Below, piece by piece: positions 17,867-26,904 of a DNA stretch of 64,000 bases (position 1 is its first letter; every line of letters begins with the position of its first letter). The stretch spans positions 1 to 64,000 of the forward strand of contig NZ_JAVTWB010000107.1 in NCBI RefSeq assembly GCF_032229525.1, in the 5' to 3' direction. Source of the DNA: Accumulibacter sp032229525. GTDB lineage: Bacteria > Pseudomonadota > Gammaproteobacteria > Burkholderiales > Rhodocyclaceae. The notes under the pieces are model-generated. The model made no database searches and had not been told where the DNA came from. It saw only the letters and a list, made by a program, of their open reading frames with translations. The position numbers and the translations under genes were made by a program.

Positions 17867-18904
17867 TCAGACAACGATGGTTGGCGCTTCGCCTTCGCTG
17901 CACTGCGAGATACTGCCGATGACCACTGCCGGCTCGCCGGCGTCACCCAGGATCTGCAACGCCTGCTGTACGCTCTCGCGGGCAACGACGACGACCATGC
18001 CGATACCGCAGTTGAAGACACGGTGCATCTCGCTGTCGGCAACACCACCCTCCTCCTGCAGCCAGTCGAACAGCTTGGGGCGTTGCCACGCCGCCTGGGC
18101 GATCTCGGCCTTGACCCCAGCCGGCAGGATGCGCGGGACGTTGCCGGTCAGGCCACCGCCGGTGATGTGGGCCATGCCCTTGACCGGCAGCGCCTTCATC
18201 AGCGCCAGCAGCGGCTTGACGTAGATGCGCGTCGGCGCCATGACCGCGTCGGCCAGCGTCTGCTCACCATCGAAGTGTGCGTTAAGATCAGCACCCGAAC
18301 GGGCGACGATCTTGCGTAGCAGAGAGTAGCCGTTGGAATGCGCTCCCGATGACGGCAGTCCGAGCAGGACGTCTCCGGGCGTGATCGTCGACCCGTCGAT
18401 GATCGCCGACTTCTCGACGACGCCGACCGCAAACCCCGCCAGATCGTACTCGCCTTCAGGATACATCCCGGGCATCTCCGCCGTCTCGCCGCCGATCAGC
18501 GCACAGCCGGCCTGCTCGCAACCGCCGGCGATGCCCTTCACGACGCGCGCGGCGACGGCCACGTCGAGCTTGCCGCAAGCCAGATAATCGAGGAAGAACA
18601 GCGGCTCGGCGCCTTGCACGAGAATGTCGTTCACGCTCATCGCCACCAGGTCGATACCGATGGTGTCGTGACGCTGCAACTGAAAAGCCAGGCGAAGCTT
18701 GGTGCCGACGCCGTCGGTACCCGACACCAGTACCGGCTCGCGATAGTTCTTGGGCACCTCGAACAAGGCGCCAAAGCCGCCGATGCCGCCAAGTACACCC
18801 TGGCGAAGCGTTTTTCGCGCAAAAGGCTTGATTCGTTCGACAAGTTCGTCGCCGGCATCGATATCGACACCGGCGTCGCGATAAGAGAGAGATTCCTGAG
18901 TCAT
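17867..18904 (-). CDS. purM: Phosphoribosylformylglycinamidine cyclo-ligase
   Basis: AIR synthetase, fifth step of purine synthesis: ATP-dependent ring closure of FGAM to aminoimidazole ribonucleotide. The 345 residues show SYRDAGVDIDAGDELVERIKP, the ATP-binding GTDGVGTKLR, and the later segment MAHITGGGLTGNVPRILP, all diagnostic of PurM. It is divergent from hda across about 140 bp, the usual order in Betaproteobacteria. Confidence 0.97.
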   Translation of the reverse strand: MTQESLSYRDAGVDIDAGDELVERIKPFARKTLRQGVLGGIGGFGALFEVPKNYREPVLVSGTDGVGTKLRLAFQLQRHDTIGIDLVAMSVNDILVQGAEPLFFLDYLACGKLDVAVAARVVKGIAGGCEQAGCALIGGETAEMPGMYPEGEYDLAGFAVGVVEKSAIIDGSTITPGDVLLGLPSSGAHSNGYSLLRKIVARSGADLNAHFDGEQTLADAVMAPTRIYVKPLLALMKALPVKGMAHITGGGLTGNVPRILPAGVKAEIAQAAWQRPKLFDWLQEEGGVADSEMHRVFNCGIGMVVVVARESVQQALQILGDAGEPAVVIGSISQCSEGEAPTIVV

Positions 18905-19046
18905 CTGGTGCGTATCCCGAGCAAGGCTGGCGAAGGCCTCATGGTGGTAGAATGGACCACTCTGATCGCCTGACCCCGAATCTTATCCGAAATGGCCCTC
19001 CCGCGTGCTGATCGCGCCGCAAGCGCCGGCCTTTGAACCACCGCCG

Positions 19047-19703
19047 ATGCGCCAGTTAGTCCTTGACCTGCTGCCGGAAACCCGGCCCAGCCTCGACAAT
19101 TTTGTCGCCGGCAGCAACGGTGAAGCGCTGACCGGATTGGCGGCGTGGCTCGAACCCACGAACCGCGAATCGCTGTTCTTTCTCTGGGGTGACGCGGGTG
19201 CCGGGAAGTCGCATTTGCTGCAGGCCTGCCCGGCGCTATACAGCGATGCGCGGCTGGACCCCGATCTGTCGGCCCTCACGCCGGATGGTGATTTCCGCGC
19301 CGTCGACAACGTCGAAGCACTCAGCGACCGGGGACAGATCACCCTCTTCAACCTGATCAATCGCCTGCGCGACAACTCCGGGCGTCTGCTCGCGGCGGCC
19401 AGCGTGCCGCCGCTACACCTCGCCCTGCGCGAGGATCTGCGCACCCGGCTGGGTAGTGGCCTGCTGTACCGGCTGCAGCCATTGAGCGATGCCGAAAAGC
19501 TGGCGGCGCTGGCCGATCAGGCCAGCGCCCGTGGCCTGGTCCTGCCGCCGGAAGCATTCAGCTACCTTTTTTCCCGTGCCCCGCGCGACATGCGTAGCCT
19601 GGCGTCCTTGCTGATCGTCATCGACCGATACTCGCTCGAGCAGAAGCGTCCGATCACCCTGCCGCTGCTGCGCGAGGTCCTGCAGACTTCACTGAAACTC
19701 TGA
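19047..19703 (+). CDS. hda: DnaA regulatory inactivator Hda
   Basis: A 218-residue DnaA-like AAA+ protein that, with the beta clamp, promotes ATP hydrolysis by DnaA after initiation. The start MRQLVLDLLPE contains the N-terminal clamp-binding motif (QLxLDLLP), which favours ATG 19047 over the in-frame one 42 nt upstream. Walker A is GDAGAGKS at 48-55. Lengths and C-terminal domain fit Hda rather than DnaA. A HAD phosphatase gene follows 19 bp later. Confidence 0.92.
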   Translation: MRQLVLDLLPETRPSLDNFVAGSNGEALTGLAAWLEPTNRESLFFLWGDAGAGKSHLLQACPALYSDARLDPDLSALTPDGDFRAVDNVEALSDRGQITLFNLINRLRDNSGRLLAAASVPPLHLALREDLRTRLGSGLLYRLQPLSDAEKLAALADQASARGLVLPPEAFSYLFSRAPRDMRSLASLLIVIDRYSLEQKRPITLPLLREVLQTSLKL

Positions 19704-19722
19704 CTTGCCCGAAACCACGACC

Positions 19723-20388
19723 ATGGATCTTGCCCTCTTCGACCTCGACAACACCCTGATCGCTGGTGACAGCGACTTTGAATGGGCGCAGTTCCTGATC
19801 GCCAAAGGGATTCTCGACCGCGACCTGTACGAAGCGAGGAACGTCGAGTTCTACGAGCAATACAAGGCCGGCACACTCGACATCGATGTTTTTCTCGATT
19901 TCCAGTTGCAGCCGCTGGCGCGCTACCCGCGCAGTGTTCTCGACGCCTGGCTCCTGGAGTTCATGAGCAGACACATCCTGCCGATCGTCGGTGGCAAGGC
20001 GCGGACGCTGGTCAGGGAGCACCTGGATGGCGGCGCGCTGTGCGCCATCGTCACCGCCACCAACAGCTTCGTCACCGCACCGGTTGCCCGCGAGTTGGGC
20101 GTTGCGCATCTGATCGCCACCATACCGGCTCAGGAAAACGGCCAGTTCACGGGCCAGCCACGCGGCACCCCCTCGTTCCGCGAAGGCAAGATCATCCGGG
20201 TCGAGGCCTGGCTCGAAGCCATGGGACTGTGGTGGGGCAGTTTCGAGCGCAGCTGGTTCTACAGCGACTCGCAGAACGACCTGCCCCTGCTGTCCAGGGT
20301 CAGCAATCCCGTCGCCGTCGACCCTGACCCGACCTTACGCGCCCACGCCGAAAGCACTGGCTGGCCGATACTGAGCCTCCTGGGCTGA
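19723..20388 (+). CDS. HAD-IB family phosphatase
   Basis: A 221-residue SerB-like hydrolase. Motif I is DLDNT with nucleophile D7 and acid D9. Motif II lies at IVTATNSFV, and motif III/IV near YSDSQNDLPLL. A four-helix cap sits between motifs I and II. This subfamily commonly follows hda and precedes pcnB in Betaproteobacteria. The substrate is unknown (phosphoserine-like or sugar phosphates). ATG 19723 is preferred over a TTG 18 nt upstream. Confidence 0.88.
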   Translation: MDLALFDLDNTLIAGDSDFEWAQFLIAKGILDRDLYEARNVEFYEQYKAGTLDIDVFLDFQLQPLARYPRSVLDAWLLEFMSRHILPIVGGKARTLVREHLDGGALCAIVTATNSFVTAPVARELGVAHLIATIPAQENGQFTGQPRGTPSFREGKIIRVEAWLEAMGLWWGSFERSWFYSDSQNDLPLLSRVSNPVAVDPDPTLRAHAESTGWPILSLLG

Positions 20389-20488
20389 CGCGGATGGGCG
20401 ACCGATCAATGTGGACAGGTGCAATATCGGCTATCATGCCGCGCCGCAGTGTCACATCCCCAGAAGCTACAGAAACCGGACACCATTG

Positions 20489-21844
20489 ATGATCCGCAAG
20501 TTCATATCCCGCGTTCTCGGACGGAAAAACCCCGCCAACCGGGCAGAACCAGCGATCATCGCCGTCGGTCAGCATGGTCTGAAGCGCGACGAGATCAGCC
20601 GTGGCTGCCGACACACCGTCGAATCACTGCAGGAGAGCGGCTACCAGGCTTACATCGTCGGTGGTGCCGTTCGCGACCTGCTCGCCGGCCTGACACCGAA
20701 AGACTTCGACGTCGCCACCAACGCCACTCCCGAGCAGGTGCGTCAATGCTTCCGTCGCTCGCGGATCATTGGCCGCCGCTTCCAGATCGTGCACGTCAAC
20801 GTGGGCTCGGAAACCATTGAAGTGACCACTTTCCGTGGTCACCACAGCGACAACGGCAGCAGCAAGGGACAAACCGACGAGCAGGGCCGCCTACTCCGCG
20901 ACAACGTCTTCGGTAGCCAGTCGGAAGACGCCGCGCGCCGCGATTTCACGGTCAACGCGCTCTACTACGACCCGGCGTCCGAAACCATCGTCGACTACCA
21001 CCACGGTGTCGCGGACCTGCAACAGAAAACCCTGCGCATGATCGGCGACCCGAAGACGCGCTACCGTGAAGACCCTGTACGCATGCTGCGTGCCGTGCGT
21101 CTGGCGGCCAAGCTCGGCCTGTCAATCGACCCGGCGGCCAGGCGACCGATCCGCGAGATGGCCGAGCTGATCGACAACGTGCCACCCTCCCGCCTGTTTG
21201 ACGAGATGCTCAAGCTGCTCACCTCGGGCCACGCCGTGCGCTGCATTACGCAACTGCGTGAAGAAGGACTGCACAACGGCCTGCTGCCGCTGCTCGACGT
21301 GATTCTCGAACAGCCACTCGGCGAACGTTTCGTCATGCTCGCGTTGGAGGCGACCGATCGTCGCGTCGCCGAGGGCAAACCGATCTCTCCCGGTTTCCTT
21401 TTCGCCACCCTGCTCTGGCACGAGGTGCTGGCGAAATGGGACCTGCTCAAGGGCAAGGGCGAACCGCCAATGCCGGCGCTTTTCCTGGCCATGGACGAAG
21501 TCCTGCACGTGCAGGCCGGAAAACTCGCCATCACCCGCCGTATTGCTGGCGATATCAAGGACATCTGGGCTTTGCAGCCGCGCTTCGAGCAGCGCTCCGG
21601 CAAGCGGCCCTACGGCATTCTGCAACAGCCGCGCTTCAAAGCGGGCTACGACTTCCTGCTGCTGCGAGCCGAATCAGGCGAAGTAGACGAGGCGATGAGC
21701 GTGTGGTGGACCGAATTCCTCTATGGCAGCGACGAGGCTCGAGCTGCCATGTTGTTGCCACCACAACCCGGTGAAGCAAGAAAGCGCCGCCGCCGTCGGC
21801 GCCCCTCGGGCGATGCTGGGCAGACCCCCGGCGTTGCCGAATGA
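20489..21844 (+). CDS. pcnB: Poly(A) polymerase I
   Basis: Adds 3' poly(A) tails to RNA, promoting decay. The 451-residue protein has the nucleotidyltransferase signature GGAVRDLLAGLTPKDFDVAT at 58-77, with metal ligands D72 and D74. RRDFTVNALYYD and YREDPVRMLRAVRLAAKLG follow; the extended N-terminus, R-rich tail (KRRRRRRPSG) and gene context favour PcnB over CCA-adding enzyme. It is followed by folK, the standard pcnB-folK pair. Confidence 0.92.
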   Translation: MIRKFISRVLGRKNPANRAEPAIIAVGQHGLKRDEISRGCRHTVESLQESGYQAYIVGGAVRDLLAGLTPKDFDVATNATPEQVRQCFRRSRIIGRRFQIVHVNVGSETIEVTTFRGHHSDNGSSKGQTDEQGRLLRDNVFGSQSEDAARRDFTVNALYYDPASETIVDYHHGVADLQQKTLRMIGDPKTRYREDPVRMLRAVRLAAKLGLSIDPAARRPIREMAELIDNVPPSRLFDEMLKLLTSGHAVRCITQLREEGLHNGLLPLLDVILEQPLGERFVMLALEATDRRVAEGKPISPGFLFATLLWHEVLAKWDLLKGKGEPPMPALFLAMDEVLHVQAGKLAITRRIAGDIKDIWALQPRFEQRSGKRPYGILQQPRFKAGYDFLLLRAESGEVDEAMSVWWTEFLYGSDEARAAMLLPPQPGEARKRRRRRRPSGDAGQTPGVAE

Positions 21845-22451
21845 CTCTCGGCCAGCGGCCCGCTACCCGGCCAACCCGGGACCATGGCTGCCGGTGATTC
21901 GAAACAGCGCAGGAGCGTCGACGCCGCCGGCTGCGCACGCCTCGCCAACCCGCCAGGTGCCGGGCGCCCCACACCTGGCTTTCGTCGCCCTGGGCGCTAA
22001 TCTTGCGGATCCCATGGCGCAGGTGTGCGCCGCCAGCGAGGCGCTGGCCACCGTGCCCGACTCCCGATTGCTCCACCGTTCCTCGCTTTATCGCACGGCA
22101 CCGGTCGGCATCCGTGGCCAAGCCGATTTCATCAATGCCGTTGCCGCGCTGGAGACCCGGCTCGAACCTCAGCAACTTCTCGACGCCTTGTTCGTCATCG
22201 AACGTCACTTTGGTCGGCGCCGCGATTATCACCATGCGCCGCGCACGCTGGACCTCGACCTGCTGCTGTACGACAGCGTGATCGTCGACAGCGAGAGCCT
22301 GTGCTTGCCGCACCCACGCATGCACCTACGCGCCTTTGTCATCGCGCCCTTACTCGAGCTTGCACCGCAGGCACTCATTCCCGGGCGCGGTCAGGCTGCC
22401 GCCTGGTTACCGGCAGTCAGCATGCAACGGATCGAGCGGCTGACCGAATAG
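21813..22451 (+). CDS. folK: 2-amino-4-hydroxy-6-hydroxymethyldihydropteridine diphosphokinase
   Basis: HPPK, which pyrophosphorylates the pterin for folate synthesis. The conserved core starts at HLAFVALGANLADP, with RTAPVGIRGQADFINAV, the ATP/Mg segment APRTLDLDLLLYD and the PHPRMHLRAFV loop. The start is uncertain. ATG 21813 gives 212 residues with an Ala/Pro-rich extension overlapping pcnB by 32 nt. A GTG at 21957 gives 164 residues, the usual HPPK length. Neither has a clear ribosome binding site. Confidence 0.88.
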   Translation: MLGRPPALPNDSRPAARYPANPGPWLPVIRNSAGASTPPAAHASPTRQVPGAPHLAFVALGANLADPMAQVCAASEALATVPDSRLLHRSSLYRTAPVGIRGQADFINAVAALETRLEPQQLLDALFVIERHFGRRRDYHHAPRTLDLDLLLYDSVIVDSESLCLPHPRMHLRAFVIAPLLELAPQALIPGRGQAAAWLPAVSMQRIERLTE

Positions 22452-22643
22452 CCCTCGGCTGGTCGGCCGTTGATCGACACTGAGCCACCCCATCTCCTAC
22501 CGCGCGCGAGCCTGCTTCAATCGGGGCCGCTCGTCCAGTGCCATCAAACGTGTTACGTGCACTTGATTGGCGTGGTGGCCGAAGTGGGTGGAAGGTCTCG
22601 TCCCTGCCACTCGCGTCAGCAACACGGTTTTTGTCTTGTTCAC

Positions 22644-23222
22644 TCAGGACATCGCCGTGCGCCCCATCAGGAAGAACTCGTCGTTCGGCCGCATCGACGT
22701 CATGTTCGCCAGTCGGTTCGACATCGCGAAAAACGCCGCTACCGCACCGATGTCCCAGATGTCCTGATCCGCAAAGCCGTGTTCGCGCAAGACCGAGAAA
22801 TCGGCATCGCCAACCTCCTGCGCATGCAGCGATACCTTCAGCGCGAAGTCGAGCATGGCACTCTGCCGCGCCGTGATGTCCGCCTTGCGGTAATTGACCG
22901 CCACCTGGTCGGCGATCAACGGATTTTTGGCGCGCACGCGCAGGATCGCGCCGTGGGCGACGACACAGTACTGGCATTGATTGGCCCCGCTGGTAGTCAC
23001 CACGATCATCTCGCGCTCCGCCTTGCTCAACCCGCTGTCCTTTTCCATCAGCGCATCGTGATAGGCGAAGAAAGCGCGGAACTCGTCCGGTCGATGGGCC
23101 AGGGTGAGAAAGACGTTGGGGACGAAGCCCGCCTTCTCCTGTACCGCAAGGATGCGGTGGCGAACGTCCTCCGGCAGCTCGTCGAGCGCCGGAACCGGAA
23201 AACGACTGATGGCCTTGTCCAT
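22644..23222 (-). CDS. AhpD-like peroxidase-related protein
   Basis: A 192-residue protein of the carboxymuconolactone decarboxylase/AhpD superfamily. The redox motif is C83-x2-C86-x3-H90 (QCQYCVVAH), as in alkylhydroperoxidase AhpD. The length and the segments FVPNVFLTLAHRPDEFRAFF fit the uncharacterised peroxidase-related subfamily. It starts 3 bp after the MaoC gene stop, so the two are co-transcribed. The thiol peroxidase role is inferred from the motif. Confidence 0.85.
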   Translation of the reverse strand: MDKAISRFPVPALDELPEDVRHRILAVQEKAGFVPNVFLTLAHRPDEFRAFFAYHDALMEKDSGLSKAEREMIVVTTSGANQCQYCVVAHGAILRVRAKNPLIADQVAVNYRKADITARQSAMLDFALKVSLHAQEVGDADFSVLREHGFADQDIWDIGAVAAFFAMSNRLANMTSMRPNDEFFLMGRTAMS

Positions 23223-23225
23223 GGC

Positions 23226-23657
23226 TCAGCCCTCGCCGGCGGTGCAGTAAAGCGTCGACTCGCCTTCGATCACCGTCTTGCCGTTCACGCTGCAGACCGA
23301 ATCCATCGTGCAGCGCCGCCTGGCGACATTGACTTCGCGAACGGTCACCGTCGCGGTCACCGTATCGCCAATCCTCACCGGCGCCTTGAACTTGAGCGTC
23401 TGTCCGAGATAGACGGTCCCCGGCCCGGGCAGCTTGTTGGCCAGTACGGCAGAAATGAAACCAGCCGACAGCATGCCGTGCGCGATGCGACCGCCAAACT
23501 GCGTGGTCTTGGCCCATTCTTCGTTGAGATGCATCGGGTTGATGTCGGTCGAGATACCGGCGAAGAGGACGATATCCGCTTCGCTGACCGTTTTGGCAAT
23601 GCTCGCGCTCATGCCGGGTTGCAGATCTTCGATGTTGTAGCCGCCAAGTGAATTCAT
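23226..23657 (-). CDS. MaoC-like (R)-specific enoyl-CoA hydratase
   Basis: A 143-residue hot-dog-fold hydratase. The hydratase-2 motif has D38 and H43 in STDINPMHLNEE, followed by GGRIAHGMLSAGFIS. Single-domain proteins of this type (PhaJ) convert enoyl-CoA to (R)-3-hydroxyacyl-CoA and feed PHA synthesis. That role would fit the phaA gene elsewhere in the window, but is not proven. GGAGAG precedes the ATG at 23657, so longer in-frame starts are rejected. Confidence 0.85.
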   Translation of the reverse strand: MNSLGGYNIEDLQPGMSASIAKTVSEADIVLFAGISTDINPMHLNEEWAKTTQFGGRIAHGMLSAGFISAVLANKLPGPGTVYLGQTLKFKAPVRIGDTVTATVTVREVNVARRRCTMDSVCSVNGKTVIEGESTLYCTAGEG

Positions 23658-23737
23658 CGCTCTCTCCATGGTCAGACGTGGTTGATTTGCTGCATGATAC
23701 ACAATCCAAAAAACCCCTGCTTTGACAAGGATAACCC

Positions 23738-24616
23738 GTGACCGCCAATGCCGACTTCGACAGTCTCGTTCCAGCCATTCCGTTCAGCCGCCGCAGTTTC
23801 ATCGTCACCACGCTGGGCGCCGGCTTTGCCCTGGCGGTGCACCCGGTGGCCGCGCAGACGGTGATCACTACCGACGCCAGCGGCCTCAGCGCCGGGGAGA
23901 TCACGATCAGCAAGGCCGATGGCGCAATGCCGGCCTATCGCGCGCAGCCGGCCAAGGGCAGCGGCTGGCCGGTGATTCTGGTGGTGCAGGAGATCTTTGG
24001 CGTTCACGAACATATCAAGGACGTCTGCCGCCGCTTGGCCAAGCTCGGCTACCAGGCGATCGCCCCCGAGCTCTACGCGCGACAAGGCAACCCGCAGCAG
24101 TACAGCAGTGTGGACGAACTGCTCAGCAAGGTGGTGAGCAAGGTGCCCGACGCGCAGGTGATGGCCGATCTCGACGCTTGCGTCGTCTGGGCCAAGGCCA
24201 ATGGCGGCGACACTGGGCGATTGGGCATCACCGGTTTTTGCTGGGGCGGGCGAATCACCTGGCTGTATACAGCGCACAATCCACAGGTCAAGGCCGGCGT
24301 CGCCTGGTACGGCAAGCTAGTCGGCCAGGCCAACGAGCTGACCCCAAATCAACCGCTCGACATCGCCGGCAAGCTGTTCGGGCCGGTGCTGGGCTTGTAC
24401 GGCGGCGCCGACCAGGGCATCCCGCTGGAAACTATCGAGCAGATGCGTAAAGCCCTTGCCCTGGCGCCCAGTCAGGCCAGCAGGGCGTCGACCATCCATG
24501 TCTACGAGGGCGTGCCGCACGCCTTTCATGCCGACTACCGGCCCAGCTACCGCAAGCAAGCGGCGGAGGACGGCTGGCGGCGCCTGCAGGCGTGGTTCAG
24601 GAAACACGGCGTCTGA
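23738..24616 (+). CDS. Dienelactone hydrolase family protein, exported by Tat
   Basis: A 292-residue alpha/beta hydrolase starting at a GTG preceded by AAGGA. The N-terminus SRRSFIVTTLGAGFALAV is a twin-arginine signal, so the mature enzyme should be periplasmic. The catalytic triad fits the DLH family: C168 in GFCWGG as nucleophile, an Asp near YGGADQGIP and the His in VPHAFHADY. E85 (QEIFG) is also conserved. The natural substrate is unknown; lactones or esters are likely. Confidence 0.88.
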   Translation: MTANADFDSLVPAIPFSRRSFIVTTLGAGFALAVHPVAAQTVITTDASGLSAGEITISKADGAMPAYRAQPAKGSGWPVILVVQEIFGVHEHIKDVCRRLAKLGYQAIAPELYARQGNPQQYSSVDELLSKVVSKVPDAQVMADLDACVVWAKANGGDTGRLGITGFCWGGRITWLYTAHNPQVKAGVAWYGKLVGQANELTPNQPLDIAGKLFGPVLGLYGGADQGIPLETIEQMRKALALAPSQASRASTIHVYEGVPHAFHADYRPSYRKQAAEDGWRRLQAWFRKHGV

Positions 24617-24637
24617 TCGTTGCCGTCGGCGGCAGCG

Positions 24638-25391
24638 TCAATCGCCGCCGCAGCCACCCCCACCACCACAACCGTCGCCACAGGAATCTCCACCATCGCT
24701 ATCGCTACCGCCGCCGCTACAGCCGCCACCGCAACCGATATGGCCCGCACAGAAGGGCGCGCCGGCACCCACTTTCGCGGCCGCAAGACAATCGAGTTGA
24801 TAGCCGAAGCCGCCGCTGATGCCCAGCATGGCGTCGAGGGCGAAGAGCAGCGGCAGTGATTGCGGCGCCTGTGGGTTGATCGCCTGACGTTTGCACGACA
24901 GTCGCCAGGCACGCTTGATGCCGTCCTGGGCGTCGGTCGGCTGGCGCATCGCTTCGGCCGGCGTATGGTGCAGGAAGCGGCCCAACCCACGGTCGCAAAA
25001 CTGCTGGTACTGGCGGGTGAACAGGATGAACTCGTGCCAGGCATCNNNNNNNNNNNNNNNNNNNNNNNNNNNNNNNNNNNNNNNNNNNNNNNNNNNNNNN
25101 NNNNNNNNNNNNNNNNNNNNNNNNNNNNNNNNNNNNNNNNNNNNNAGGCATCGCCACCAGCCGCTTTCTTGCCTCGCGGCAGAGCTGGAAGTACTCGCGC
25201 AGGCCATCGAAGACCAGGGCCCGTTGCGCTGCGCTCAGCTCCGGCCGACGCGCGGCCAGACGCCGGTCGAGAACTTTCCCGTAGGGATAACCGTCGATAA
25301 ACTGCTCGCGCCGGTGCCGGATCAGCGAACGCCACCAGGCGACCGTCGCGATGACCAGCCCGAGCAAGGCCAGCGCGAGCAGCAGCTTCAT
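24638..25391 (-). CDS. Glycine-rich domain protein, interrupted by an assembly gap
   Basis: The N-terminal part (25391 down to the gap) is a membrane-anchored protein starting MKLLLALALLGLVIATVAWW, then a charged region to RKRLVAMP. After the 100-N gap (25046-25145) the protein resumes in another frame with DAWHEFILFTRQYQQFC and ends in a Gly/Cys-rich tail at 24638. A tryptophan-histidine motif plus a Cys/Gly tail resembles glycine-rich-domain proteins of unknown function. The frame change means the real gap is not 100 bp. Treat it as one gene with a few missing codons. Confidence 0.65.
25046..25145. other. Assembly gap of 100 N
   Basis: An unknown-sequence placeholder. The flanks share the 7-mer AGGCATC on both sides, so a short repeat may have broken the assembly. 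Confidence 0.95.
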
Positions 25392-25408
25392 CTACGCGCC
25401 GGGATGCA

Positions 25409-26860
25409 TCACACGGTACTGAAGCACAGGTACTTGATCTCGAGGTACTCGTCGAGCCCGTGCTTCGAGCCTTCGCGGCCCAGACCGGACTGCTTGACGC
25501 CGCCGAAAGGCGCCACCTCGTTCGAGATGACGCCGGTGTTCACGCCGACCATGCCGTATTCAAGCGCTTCGCCAACCCGCAGGCAGCGGCCGACGTCGCG
25601 CGAGTAGAAGTAGGCGGCGAGACCGAACTCGGTGTCGTTGGCCATGCGGATCGCTTCCGCCTCGTCGGAAAACCTGAAAACCGGCGCCACCGGCCCGAAG
25701 GTTTCCTCACGCGCGACGCGCATCTGCGCTGTCACGTCGGCCAGCACGGTCGGCTCGAAGAAGGTGCCGCCAAGCGCGTGGCGACTGCCGCCGGAAACCA
25801 CCCGCGCGCCCTTGTTGAGGGCGTCGGCGATATGCTCCTCGACCTTGGCCAGCGCCGCAGCATCGATCAGCGGCCCCTGCGTCACGCCTTCGTCGCTGCC
25901 TGGTCCGACCCGGAGCGACTGCACACGCCGGGCCAGCCGGGCGACGAAACTGTCGTAGACACCGTCCTGAACCAGCAACCGGTTGGCGCAGACGCAGGTC
26001 TGGCCAGTGTTGCGGTACTTGGCAATCAGCGCCCCTTCGACCGCCGCGTCGATATCGGCGTCGTCGAAGACGATGAACGGCGCGTTGCCGCCGAGCTCGA
26101 GCGACAGCTTCTTGATCGTCGGTGCGCTCTGGGCCATCAGCAGCCGGCCGATCTCGGTCGAGCCGGTGAAGGACAACTTGCGCACCACCGGGCTGGCGGT
26201 CAAGGCGGCACCGATGTCCACCGGGTCTCCGGTCAGCACGTTGAACACGCCCTCCGGCAGATCGGCGTCATGGGCGAGTCGGGCCAACGCCAAGGCCGTC
26301 AGGGGTGTCTGTTCAGCTGGCTTGACCACCACCGTGCAGCCCGCGGCGAGCGCCGGCGCCACCTTGCGGGTGATCATCGCCAATGGGAAGTTCCAGGGCG
26401 TGATCGCCGCGCAGACGCCAATCGGCTGGCGGATGGTCAACAGCCGCCGGTCGGCCAGCGGCGCGGGGATGGTTTCACCGTAGGCACGCTTGCCCTCCTC
26501 GGCAAACCACTCGACAAAGGACGCCCCGTAAGCCACTTCACCGCGCGCTTCGGCGATCGGCTTGCCGCATTCGGCGGTCATCAACTGCGCCAGATCCTCG
26601 GCGTTTTCGATAATCAGTTGATACCACCGACGCAACACCGCCGCCCGCTCTTTGGCGGTCTTCGCCCGCCACGCCGGCAGCGCCGCATCGGCAGCCGCGA
26701 TCGCCCGCCCGGTCTCGACGGCGGTCATCAGCGGCACCTCGCCGAGTGTTTCGCCGCTGGCCGGATCGCTAACGACCAGCGTACGGCCGTCGTCGGCCGC
26801 TTCCCAGCGCCCGTCTATGTAGCAATTGGAGCGCAGCAGGCGCGGATCACTGAGGTGCAT
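25409..26860 (-). CDS. gabD: NAD(P)-dependent succinate-semialdehyde dehydrogenase
   Basis: A 483-residue aldehyde dehydrogenase. The catalytic cysteine is in NTGQTCVCANR and the general-base glutamate in LELGGNAPF. ITPWNFPLAMI, FTGSTEIGRLL and the C-terminus VAPFGGVKQSGLGREGSKHGLDEY are diagnostic of the GabD/SSADH family, which oxidises succinate semialdehyde to succinate in GABA or 4-hydroxybutyrate use. No gabT lies nearby. Glutarate semialdehyde is an alternative substrate. It is divergent from the NlpC/P60 gene. Confidence 0.92.
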   Translation of the reverse strand: MHLSDPRLLRSNCYIDGRWEAADDGRTLVVSDPASGETLGEVPLMTAVETGRAIAAADAALPAWRAKTAKERAAVLRRWYQLIIENAEDLAQLMTAECGKPIAEARGEVAYGASFVEWFAEEGKRAYGETIPAPLADRRLLTIRQPIGVCAAITPWNFPLAMITRKVAPALAAGCTVVVKPAEQTPLTALALARLAHDADLPEGVFNVLTGDPVDIGAALTASPVVRKLSFTGSTEIGRLLMAQSAPTIKKLSLELGGNAPFIVFDDADIDAAVEGALIAKYRNTGQTCVCANRLLVQDGVYDSFVARLARRVQSLRVGPGSDEGVTQGPLIDAAALAKVEEHIADALNKGARVVSGGSRHALGGTFFEPTVLADVTAQMRVAREETFGPVAPVFRFSDEAEAIRMANDTEFGLAAYFYSRDVGRCLRVGEALEYGMVGVNTGVISNEVAPFGGVKQSGLGREGSKHGLDEYLEIKYLCFSTV

Positions 26861-26904
26861 GAGAATCTCCGAATTTTTGAAAACCGCAGTTTATACTGTG
26901 CGCC

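Noticed and set aside
22417..23913. 498-codon minus-strand frame across MaoC and AhpD genes
   Set aside because: Out of frame with two well-supported genes on the same strand; its translation is low-complexity Arg/Gly.
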